Assembly (NCBI GenBank): GCA_026770575.1
Contig: MU657586.1
Location: forward strand, 1 to 10,130
Length of the DNA stretch: 10,130 nt
Direction of reading: 5' to 3'
Source of the DNA: Pelagophyceae sp. CCMP2097
Lineage: Eukaryota; Sar; Pelagophyceae
This document shows, one piece after another, positions 1 through 7,206 of the stretch; the stretch's first letter is position 1, and each line of letters opens with the position of its first letter. Below the pieces are notes generated by a model. The model had not been told where the DNA came from. It saw only the letters and a list, made by a program, of their open reading frames with translations, and searched no databases. Position numbers and translations under genes: made by a program.

Positions 1-150
1 GGCCTGGGGAGGCTGGGCCGGGGTCGGAAAACCCAGAGTGCTCTATTTCGATTCCGTTTAACGGGCCTTATGACGGGGGGGCGACGGACAAAGTCGAGGA
101 CGTGGAGACCCTAGGAGCCCGGGCCCATATTATTATCCACCAGAATTATT
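1..150. other. left flank, no gene recognised
   Basis: GC-rich sequence with G-runs that turns AT-rich over the last 30 bases (a TATTATTATCC stretch near 129). No reading frame in it shows protein-like composition and I recognise no RNA. It ends where the terminal inverted repeat of the MITE-like element begins. Confidence 0.5.
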
Positions 151-185
151 AGACAGGTTCACTTTTTTGGAACAAGTTCAGAACT
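151..185 (+). repeat. left terminal inverted repeat of the MITE
   Basis: 35 nt beginning AGACAGGTTCACTTTTTT and ending GTTCAGAACT. It differs from the inverted right copy only at its 18th and 19th bases. Confidence 0.85.
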
Positions 186-222
186 GGTTCAAAAAACGCA
201 AATACGAACTGAGTTCTGAACT

Positions 223-283
223 TGTTCAGAACACCGATTTCTGAACTCTGTGTTCAGAACACCGATTTCTGAAATCGGTGTTC
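223..283. repeat. tandem copy plus 13-bp palindrome inside the MITE
   Basis: A 23-nt unit at 223-245 is repeated exactly at 251-273 (period 28). The second copy runs into a near-perfect palindrome: 257-269 (GAACACCGATTTC) is the exact reverse complement of 271-283 with one T between, so the strand can fold into a 13-bp hairpin. The GTTC(A/T)GAAC motif recurs at both ends of the element and around 300-320, as subterminal transposase-binding repeats do in many DNA transposons. That role is inferred. Confidence 0.7.
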
Positions 284-391
284 TAGGATTCCTAAACAAG
301 TTCAGAACTGTTCAGAACTGACCTTGCACATTGGAAAACATTTAAAAATAAATTTAATGAGGATTTGTTCAAATCCAGATCAGGTTTGAAA

Positions 392-480
392 TGCCGCCGG
401 TGGGATTCGAACCGGCTCACCTAGATTTTCGATGGGACGTGACTGCAATCGCCAAAATAAAGATGATAAAGTGCCGTCGC
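392..480 (-). pseudogene. tRNA-like remnant with perfect Pol III B box
   Basis: On the minus strand, 413 to 403 reads GGTTCGAATCC, an exact match to the RNA polymerase III B-box consensus GGTTCGANTCC, followed by CACCGGCGGCA, which resembles a T-arm 3' side, acceptor strand and discriminator base. An A-box-like TGGCGATTGCAG lies 29 nt upstream. The rest does not fold as a tRNA: only 3 of 5 T-stem pairs form, the anticodon stem has mismatches, and no 5' strand pairs with the CGGCGGC acceptor. I read it as a decayed tRNA or tRNA-derived piece carried in the MITE; the 5' boundary is a guess. Confidence 0.4.
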
Positions 481-545
481 CTCCGGGCTGAACTCAAAGT
501 GCAAACACGATTTTTGAACTCTTCTGAACTATCGCCTGAACTCTG

Positions 546-580
546 AGTTCTGAACTTGTTCAGAAAAAGTGAACCTGTCT
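546..580 (-). repeat. right terminal inverted repeat of the MITE
   Basis: Reverse complement of the left end, finishing ...GTGAACCTGTCT on the plus strand, directly followed by ATTTACG host sequence. Confidence 0.85.
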
Positions 581-751
581 ATTTACGTGGGCATTGCAAT
601 GGGATTTGGCTGTATCCTTCGGGTCCTCCGTGTGCCTCAAGGTCCCGGGTCGCGCAGTGTTTGCCGTTGAGAATGTCATTGATAATACTAGAGGTGGCCC
701 CCGCTAGAAGAGTGGCGGGGCCAAAGAGAGGAAGAGATGGCGGTAACTGCG
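581..751. other. 3' flank of the TPR/headpiece gene, no gene
   Basis: This carries the presumed 3' UTR of the minus-strand gene that ends at 752. An imperfect GC-rich inverted repeat (GGCCCCCGC near 696, GGCGGGGCC near 714) could fold in the transcript. An 11-mer, CGCTAGAAGAG, occurs at 702-712 and again at 750-760 over the stop codon. I see no polyadenylation signal I would rely on. Confidence 0.4.
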
Positions 752-3700
752 CTAGAAGAGCGACAGCTTTTTCTTCGCCGCCGCCTGCCTCCAGAGCGGC
801 TCGGCGGAGAATTCCGCCTTAGAGCATTGGAACTTGGCAGCGAAGTCGGCTTCCGGCAGATGCAGCTCGCGGTGCGACGGGTCGACGCCCGCCGGCGCCT
901 CGTCGCATGTCAGGAGCGAATACGGAACTTCCAAAGCGTAGTCGTAGACGCGCGCCTCGGCCGCCGGCGCCAGCTCGGAATGGAGTTTGGCGAGGTCGTT
1001 GAGCGCGGGCGCCGAGCCCGCCGCTTGGAGCTTTAAACGTATGGCCATAAGAGTCTTCACCGCCTGTGCAGTCCAGCCCCGCGCGTACAACTCCAGCGCG
1101 TCGGCGTCGTCCGTATCCAGAGGCTCGCGCTTCTCGGCCAAAAAGCGGAGGCGCGCCTTTGGCGCCCGGCGAGATTTGGCCAAGACGGCGATGGCCCCTC
1201 GGGACCAACCCCGCGCGTACAGCATCTGCGCGTCGTCGATGTCGTCGGGGCTCTCCAGCGAAAGGCCGTGGATGTCGAGCGGCGCACGGTCCGGAGGAGT
1301 GGATGTGGGCTGCGAAGCGCTCCAAGCAGCAATTAAAGCATCGTACTCCCCAGTCTTGTGCAGATGCTTGCCTTCTAAAGCGTCGTAAAACTCCTGCGCC
1401 CGCAGCCGCGCGATCTCCTCGTCTTCCGCCAACTGGCGAAGGACCTTCGCCTCTCTATCTCGAGACTCTTGCGCCCGCTTGATCCTCGCAGCTTTCGCAC
1501 CCACGCGCAGGGTCGCGTCTAAAGCCCTCTGCGCCGCCTGCGCCGCGGAAATCAAAGCTCTCGCGCCTCGCACGGCGGCGGCGTGCGCTGCAATGTCGAG
1601 GGGTTGGACGCGGAAGCAGTAGTCTAAAGCGTCTTGTGCGGCCCCGAGCTCTGCTTGGGCGATGGCTTTTGCGGCTAAAAAGTCCGCGTCGTGGTCGACC
1701 TGGTCCGCCTTTGCACGCGCCACGCTTTCGGAGATGCCCGCCAAGGATGGAGCGACTAACGCAGATAGGTCGCCGAGTTCCTTGGCGTGTGCCTTTAGAG
1801 TCATCTTTTGCGCCACGTCGTCCGCCGACAGCCGAGCCGCCTCCAAGGCCTTTTGAACCGCCGCCGCCGCGTACGAATTGCCGCCGCGCACTTTTGCGAG
1901 CGCCTTGAAAGCTGCCTCTGCTAATAACGTGGCGTGGCCGTCGCACGGGACGTCCGCCAACCGGGCGTCCTTTTCCGCTTGTAGAGCTGTGCGCAAAGCC
2001 GCCTCGGCCTGCACACAAAGCGCCAGGCGCTCCTCGGCCTCGGCGGCGGCGACGTCGTCCGCTTCCGCCTGAGCCAAAACTGCCAAACGCAGCTCCTCCG
2101 CCTTTTGAGCCACTGCCAGGTGCGCCTCTTCGACTTTCCTTTCCACATCAATTCGCAGCGCCTTGGCGGCGTCTTCCACGGCGTCGACGGAGAAGGTGGC
2201 GTCGAAAAGTGCCGCACTCGCGCCCAAATCAAAAACCTTGCGCGCCGCATGATTGTCCGCGTCCGCTTCCGACCTCGCGGTGCGAAGCGCCTGGAGCGCA
2301 GCAGTCGCAAACTCGATGGCCACCTAATGCATCGCCAGTGCAGCCACGTCCAAGGGTTTTCTCTTGCCGGGATATAAATAAACACCCTCATGCCTCAAGG
2401 GCAGGGAAGGAAAGGTACCTCCGCGCCGCCGCCGTCCGTCTTCTCCATCAACTTTGCCGCTTTGACCGCTTCGAAAGCGACGACGTGCAACTGCGAATCG
2501 GCCGCTCCGGTTTCCGGCGGGGAACACGCCGCAAACTTTTCAATCGCCGCTGCTGCCGCGTTTGCCGCGTCCGCGAACGCCTCTCCCTCAAAGTCGACGC
2601 CCTCTGCATTCGCGAGAAGCAAGTGGCCCGCGGCTTTGGATTCGGCAAGGGCGAGGCGGTCCGTCAGGATTGTGCAAGACGCTTTGCTAGCATGGTTGCC
2701 GTCGAAGAGGTTCATCTCGTTTGCACCTTTGTACTCGAGCGCCGCCTCCGCTTCCGAATCCAAGGCCGTGAAAGCGGCGAGCTCTCGCTTCTCGCGGGCC
2801 GCGAGGAGCGCTTGGATCAGTTTTAAAGCGTTTCGGGTCGAATCCGAGTCCGGCCGAATCTTCAAAGCCAGGGTAAAGGCGTCTCGGGCCTTGGAGTAGC
2901 GCAGGAGCTTGTAGGCGCAGAACCCGACGTTGTGGGCCGCCTCCGAGTCGGGGATCACGTCAAGCTGGGCAAAGTCGATGAGGGCGACGGCGGATTCGAA
3001 CGCGGAGAGTCCGCCCTCCAACGAGACGGCTGTTTCACAAAGGCCGAGGTGCGCCGACCCGAGCGCGGCCCAGGCTTGCTGGAACTGCGGCTCGCGGACG
3101 ACCAGGTCGTCGAGAGCGGAGACCGCCTCAGTCCACCTTTGCGTCGAGGCCAAACAAAGGGCCGCATTCAACGCCGCCGTCTTCGCCTGCGCGTGGCCCG
3201 GGCATGCGGCCAGCGCCGCGGAGAAGAAGGGTTCGGCCTCTGCGGGTCGGTCCTTTTCGATGAGCAGGTGTTCGCCGCATTTGACCTTGGCTCGAAACAG
3301 CGACGAAAGCACGGCATCCGGCGGGGCGCATTTCGTGGCGCCTTCCTGCGGGGCCCACGCGAGCGCGGCTCGTTCCAAGTCGTCGGCGGCCCCGAAGTAG
3401 TCGGCCCTGGCGAGTCTGGCGAGGCCTCGCCAGTAAAGCGGCTCGAAACGCGCGCCGAATCCAACAGCCGCGTCCACGAGTTCGTCCACGTGTTGAAGCA
3501 CCTGCTCGAAGCTGCCGCCCTGCAGCAGCGCCTCTACGAAGCCGCGCCGAGCCGCGTCTCGGAGTTGCGAGGCCGCGTTTTCGTTTGTAAAAGCCTTTTC
3601 AAAAGCGGCCGAGGCGCCGTCAAAGTCGCCCAACTGCCTCAAAGCCTCGCCGAGGTTGTGGAAGCAAAAGGCGTCTGGGCGGCATTCCGCCGCGGCCTCG

Positions 3701-4271
3701 AAGCATTGCGCGGCTTTGGCCCAGTGCCCACTGTCTAACAAACAGAGCCCTGCATGATAAAGTGCGTGAAAACGCACTTCCACCGTGCACGGCTCGCAGA
3801 GGTCGATGGATAAAAAGTCCTGGGCCAAGGCGGAGAGGTCGATGCCCTCGGTGCCTAGCTTCTGACCTTCTGATGCGTCCAAAGTGGCAACTATGCGTCC
3901 AAAGTGGCCATCTCGAGTTGCTCCTCGGAGGCGGCGTGCGTAGACGCCGGGCTCTCTCTCGATACTCCAACGGTTCAGGACGCACCTCGCTTGGCGGTGG
4001 CTTGTTGCAGGAGATGTACTTTGAGGCCCATCCTCGCCCCGTCATAGTTCTTCACCACCGAAGCAGACCCCCCCGCGTCGACCACCGCCTTGAGCGTCGC
4101 GCAGGCCTCTTCCAGGCGGCCGACCTTCCAGAGAGAGATGCCGCGGAGATGTTGTGCTGCTGTAGCCGAGAGTTCGGGCTCTACGACTTCAGAGTCGATC
4201 AGCGCCAGCGCGCCAACAAAGTCGTCCAGCTTGGCGCACTCGTGCGCGCGGAACAGCGCCGGCGACGCCAT
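752..4271 (-). CDS. TPR and coiled-coil protein with C-terminal villin headpiece
   Basis: Three exons read 4271-3986, 3854-2419 and 2323-752 (stop TAG at 754-752), about 1,097 residues. The start is the first ATG in the open frame. Exons 1 and 2 give helical hairpin repeats of TPR type, for example around residues 124-191, 323-370 and 397-428, with A-LG and Y-A-F-A-L patterns. Exon 3 opens with a long Ala/Glu/Lys-rich coiled coil, then two copies of an LYARGW motif (near 943 and 987). The last 64 residues are a complete villin headpiece: APAGVD turn, the three core Phe of the LPEADF..KF..EF subdomain, PLW, a KKK patch and terminal SLF. In villin and its relatives this domain binds F-actin; TPRs bind proteins. 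A scaffold linking actin to a complex is my inference. I know no named family with this order. It is transcribed divergently from the CEP83-like gene. Confidence 0.8.
2324..2418 (-). other. intron 2 of the TPR/headpiece gene
   Basis: Donor GAG|GTACCT at 2418 and acceptor GCATTAG|GTGG ending at 2324, 95 nt, phase 0 on both sides. Read through, the frame stops at a TGA 18 nt into the intron. The downstream exon continues at once with a helical, Ala-rich segment. Confidence 0.75.
3855..3985 (-). other. intron 1 of the TPR/headpiece gene
   Basis: Donor G|GTGCGT at 3985, acceptor CTAG|GC ending at 3855, 131 nt, phase 1 on both sides, with an in-frame TGA just inside. An alternative acceptor (CATCAG ending at 3870, 116 nt) also keeps frame and would add five residues. 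TAG was chosen because most introns in this window end that way. The intron holds a 16-nt sequence repeated at 3873-3888 and 3893-3908. Confidence 0.7.
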
Positions 4272-4478
4272 ACGGCAAGCGCGCGGGCTGCTTTTTGCGC
4301 GGGGCAATTCCTCGGTGCCGCCTAGTAGGCCGCGGATCCGGCGGAACCCTCTTCGCCGTGTCTTTACAAAAAAGGACCTTAAGGTCCGTAGCTTAACCGA
4401 CTTGTGTGTGTGTGTTTAAGGACTTCGGATTATCGTTGGTCGCGCGAGAAGTTGCCCGCTCGCGGCGGCGCGCCCAGG
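4272..4478. promoter_or_regulatory. divergent promoter region with 14-bp palindrome
   Basis: 207 bp lie between the two ATGs, so both promoters and both 5' UTRs must fit here or overlap. It contains a perfect palindrome, GGACCTTAAGGTCC, at 4374-4387, next to an A-run, and a (TG)n tract at 4403-4415 about 65 nt before the CEP83-like ATG. I see no convincing TATA box. A shared bidirectional promoter is inferred from the geometry. Confidence 0.5.
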
Positions 4479-6685
4479 ATGGAGGACGCGGAGTCGCAGG
4501 CTGCGTACGAGTCGCTGCTGAACACGGTGGAGTCTCTTCAAGCGGACCTGCAACAGACGATTACCACCTGTCACGGCTTGCGCGAAGCCAACGGTGCGCC
4601 CCTTTCCAAGGCGGTGCCCGGGGGACGGCTTTATTAGGCCAGCTGCAGCGCAACTACGAGCAGTGCAAGTCCGAGCTTGTTCGGCAGCGGGGCAAGTTTG
4701 GGGAGACGCGTCAAATGTTGATCGACGCCTCCAAGGCAAAGATAGACACCGACCGTATGCAACAGTGCCAGACCACCTCTTCGAAAGAGCGACTACAAAA
4801 GGGGGTACCCCCGTATTCCAAAGCGTTCGAAAGACACCCGTCGTCAAGGGCCGTTGCCAAAGACTCCCCGTGTTCAAAGGCCGTTGCCAAAGGCCCGGTC
4901 GTCCGTTGCCGACGCTCCGTTCCTCTAGGCCACACGGAGTTCATTGTTCGAAAATGGAAGGCCCAGCTGGACCAGCGCACGGGCGAGCTGGAGGAGCTGC
5001 AAGCCCGGCTGGTGCCGCAGGATCTGGACATGCTCAGGATCCAGGTCCAGGAGGAACTCGAACTACCTCACCAAAGCAAAGTAGCCGAACTCGAAGGGCA
5101 ACTCCAGGCCTTTCAGCAAATGTTCTTCAACGTCCGCCGCGAGCTGGAAAGGAGCAAGACGGAGTTTGACCAGCAAAGGGGCTGCGTCTGACGGCATTCG
5201 TTTCGCAGAGCGTATTCCTTTTTTTGCCAAGCACGCCTGCTATTCAGACGCGCAGAAGATCGCATTGATCCATTAGGTACTCTCAGTACCACGAGGCGGA
5301 ATCTCGCGCGGCCGCGGACCGCCACGCCGCAGAGGCTGACTCTTTGCGGCGCCGGTTGGGGGAGTTGGAGGACGCCTTATCGCTGGCGGACGACTGCGGC
5401 GGCGCGCGCAAGCTGCAGGGGCAGCTTTTAGAAGCGGCGACGCTGAATGGGGCTTTGGCTCAGGAGAACGAAGACTTGCGTGCGGATCATGCAAAGCTCG
5501 TAGACGATCACGCCCTTGCTTTAGCCGCAAAGTCGGCCACAATCGTCGACCTCGACGCCCAGCGAGCGGCTCTGGCGGCGGAGAAAGCTGGGGGCGACAA
5601 ACGTCTGTTCGCCGACAAGCAAAGATGTTGCGCGTTGGAGCAAGAGGCTTTAGACCTGCGTCGGGAGTGCGACGCCGCCGTGCGCTCCGCCGATTCGGAC
5701 TTAAGGCTGGCGGCGGAGAAGGGCCGCGCCTCTCGGAGGGAGGTGGCGGAGCTGACTGCGACTTTAGATGTGGTCCGGAGGGAAAAGGACGACGAGTGCG
5801 CCGACTTGGTCCGGTCCTGCGCCGCCGCCGAGCGCAGGGCCGCCGCTCTGGATTTGGAGTTGGAGTCGGCGAAGAGGGCTTCTTTAGAATCTCGGCTGTT
5901 GGCCGACTCGATTGTCGACTCGGCAAGGGCAGACTGCCGCGGCCTCGTCGCAGCATTAGAGGATCGATGCCTCACTTTAGATTTAGAATCGACCGACCGC
6001 GACAGAAAGCACCGGTCGATGCAAGCTGCGGCTTTAGATGCGGAAAGGGCGCTGCAAGCGGAGCTGAAGATCAAAGATTCTCAAATGGCCCGCCTGGCCG
6101 CGGACAAGTCGCACTGCTCCAAAGCTTTGCGCGCCGCAGAGGGCGACCGAGACGCGTGCAATGCGCGCCTGTCGGACGCGGAGAGGCGGGTGGAAGCTCT
6201 CGATGATGAAAAAGCCGCACTCTTGCGGGATCAAACGGACTTGCGTTCCCAGTTGGACACCAACGGCGACGCTTCCAGGGCCGCAGAGGCTGTGCAATTC
6301 GAGCTGGACCAGGTCACGCGCAACGCCGAGCTGCAGCGCCAGGTGCGCCTCCCTACCTCCCTTTTGCTCCGTCCCTCTTGGAAGGAACCGCCGGTCCAAA
6401 TGCACCGTGGCGCAAGGTCAAACCGTGACCGTTGAATCGCTCTAGGCGCACATTTCCGCTCTTGCGGATTTAAAGTCTGCCGTCAAGGGCGAGCGCCTCA
6501 GCGTGGCGCAGGCGATCCGGAGCGAGACGGATTCGATCCGGAAGAAGAGCGACGAGGCTTTACGGAAGGAAAGGAAGCGTTCCTCGGCCTATAAAGCAAA
6601 GGCTCTGAGTGCGCACGACCGCGCCGCGCGGGCTACCGAGATGCTCAGAAACGCCACCGCCGCGCAAGTCGACGGCGGGGCCTAG
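4479..6685 (+). CDS. CEP83-like centriolar distal-appendage protein
   Basis: Exons 4479-4593, 4638-4754, 4929-5185, 5287-6342 and 6446-6685 give about 594 residues (human CEP83 is roughly 700). The ATG has A at -3 and G at +4. Almost the whole product is coiled coil. Residues about 84-163 carry the most family-specific block: KWKAQL, a T-x-LEEL run, P-Q-x-L-x-x-LR, Q-EELE-P, then V-R-x-E and T-EFDQQ. This lines up, by memory of the family, with the CEP83 segment around TPQKLELLRAQIQQELETP. The C-terminal exon has the basic KERKRSSAYKAKAL stretch expected near the end. CEP83 sits on distal appendages of the mother centriole/basal body, docks it to the membrane and starts ciliogenesis, so this predicts a ciliated or flagellated stage. 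The fourth junction is uncertain. Other coiled-coil centrosomal proteins are the main alternative. Confidence 0.75.
4594..4637 (+). other. intron 1 of the CEP83-like gene, 44 nt
   Basis: Donor AACG|GTGCGC and acceptor TTATTAG|GC, phase 1 on both sides. The upstream frame meets the TAG of the acceptor itself, and after removal the coiled coil continues as G-QLQRNYEQ. At 44 nt it is very short. Confidence 0.75.
4755..4928 (+). other. intron 2 of the CEP83-like gene, stop-free and 3n long
   Basis: Donor C|GTATGC and acceptor CTCTAG|GC, phase 1 on both sides, 174 nt (58 codons) with no in-frame stop, so retention would keep the frame. I call it an intron because its translation is Pro/Lys/Ser-rich and breaks a coiled coil that is continuous without it. 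It contains a 30-bp-period duplication (GGCCGTTGCCAAAG at 4849-4862 and 4879-4892) and a GGGGGTACCCCC palindrome at 4801-4812. Confidence 0.65.
5186..5286 (+). other. intron 3 of the CEP83-like gene, ends uncertain
   Basis: Exon 3 runs into a TGA at 5189 and the coiled coil resumes in another frame near 5280, so sequence must be removed here. A GT-AG solution is TGC|GTCTGA to CTCAG|TAC (phase 0). The acceptor type used elsewhere in this gene, CATTAG|G at 5276, would need a donor leaving phase 2; the natural place is CAAAG|GGG at 5178/5179, which is not GT. The second reading gives the more family-like join QQR-YSQYHEAE. Confidence 0.5.
6343..6445 (+). other. intron 4 of the CEP83-like gene
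   Basis: Donor CAG|GTGCGC and acceptor CTCTAG|GCG, phase 0, 103 nt, with a pyrimidine-rich stretch after the donor. Splicing joins the 1,056-nt exon to the last exon, which would otherwise lack a start. Confidence 0.75.
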
Positions 6686-6808
6686 AGTGTAATTCAATGT
6701 GATGTCTGAAGCGGAGGAGGCGCCGCGGAGAAGGGCCCTCGCTTCGAGACATGATACCGAGCGAAATACCACAAAAATACTGCTCCAACGTGAATCAAGT
6801 CCAAGAGT
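6686..6808. other. intergenic, 3' flank of the CEP83-like gene
   Basis: Short AT-richer stretch after the TAG, holding the presumed 3' UTR. I see no gene, and no target-site duplication can be assigned because the far end of the neighbouring element lies outside the window. Confidence 0.4.
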
Positions 6809-6863
6809 TGCCCGGGTTTCCGAAACTTCGCTCTTTCCCGGGAGTCTACCAGGAAAGTCCCCG
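6809..6863 (+). repeat. repeat A1, left end of the element
   Basis: Begins TGCCCGGGTTTCC and ends with 24 nt (6840-6863) identical to 10023-10046. The earlier part aligns with A2 only with substitutions and a gap (TGCCCG, TTT, GAAA, CTT shared in order). Confidence 0.65.
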
Positions 6864-6866
6864 TCT

Positions 6867-6920
6867 GGGTAGACTCCCAGTTAAAAGTCTCGCGTTTGGC
6901 AGTCTGTCTGGGCAGATACG
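6867..6920 (-). repeat. inverted copy of repeat A beside A1
   Basis: Read on the minus strand this runs TATCTGCCCAGA ... CTGGGAGTCTACC, matching the plus-strand order of 9994-10034 (ATATCTGCCCGA ... CTGGGAGTCTACC). With A1 it makes a dyad: 6840-6850 is the exact reverse complement of 6868-6878 (11 bp). The middle section is diverged. Confidence 0.6.
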
Positions 6921-7206
6921 GGGAGATGGGCGGCCGATGGCCGTAGATGCTCGAAAAAAAGTAGCTGGGGCCTCGGCAACGGTCGCCCCTGCCCCGTAGA
7001 AACAAGGACGACGTCCGTCGGACCCGAAGAACTCGCCGAAGAGCCTTCGCCAAGGCGCGAGATGGAGGTCACTCGCAGTGGCGGCGACGACGACGTCGAC
7101 GGGGAGACGGAGGGCGAGCCCGCGCGCGCCGAGCCGCTCGACGGCGAGCGCGCCGACGCCGCCCCGACCGCGACCGGCAAGGAGATGCGCCCTGGTGGTG
7201 CCGAGC
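6921..7206. other. 5' region of the recombinase gene
   Basis: About 286 bp between the left terminal repeats and the chosen ATG, so probably promoter and 5' UTR. From 7062 another ATG opens a different frame whose translation is strongly acidic at the start (MEVTRSGGDDDVDGE) and stays open beyond 7207. I found no intron with standard ends that would join it to the recombinase frame. Confidence 0.4.

Larger units (their letters stand above)
151..580. mobile_element. MITE-like non-autonomous DNA transposon, 430 bp
   Basis: The two ends are inverted copies of each other: 151-185 matches the reverse complement of 546-580 at 33 of 35 positions, both starting AGACAGGTTCAC. If the ends are trimmed by one base, the flanking dinucleotide is TA on both sides, a Tc1/mariner-type target duplication; read at the full ends, ATT flanks both sides. 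The interior is AT-richer than its surroundings and full of GTTC(A/T)GAAC motifs, and has no open frame that could be a transposase. Small size, good inverted repeats, a target duplication and no coding capacity are the hallmarks of a MITE. It lies in the 3' flank of the minus-strand TPR/headpiece gene. The superfamily is an inference from the short target duplication. Confidence 0.8.

Noticed and set aside
223..320. CRISPR-like array
   Set aside because: The repeats are few, irregularly spaced and partly palindromic with each other. They lie inside a eukaryotic MITE and have no cas genes nearby.
392..480. Intact tRNA gene on the minus strand
   Set aside because: The T-loop and B box are perfect, but the T stem, anticodon stem and acceptor stem do not pair.
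1455..2018. Several long overlapping frames opposite or within the host genes (for example 1455-2018, 2209-2826, 2932-3738)
   Set aside because: They are Arg/Pro-rich shadows that arise because the sequence is GC-rich, and they lack the repeat and coiled-coil patterns of the true frame.
752..2323. Separate gene for exon 3 of the TPR/headpiece protein
   Set aside because: Its frame begins with GTG, not ATG, directly after a TAG acceptor, and it is in phase with the upstream exon through a good GT donor.
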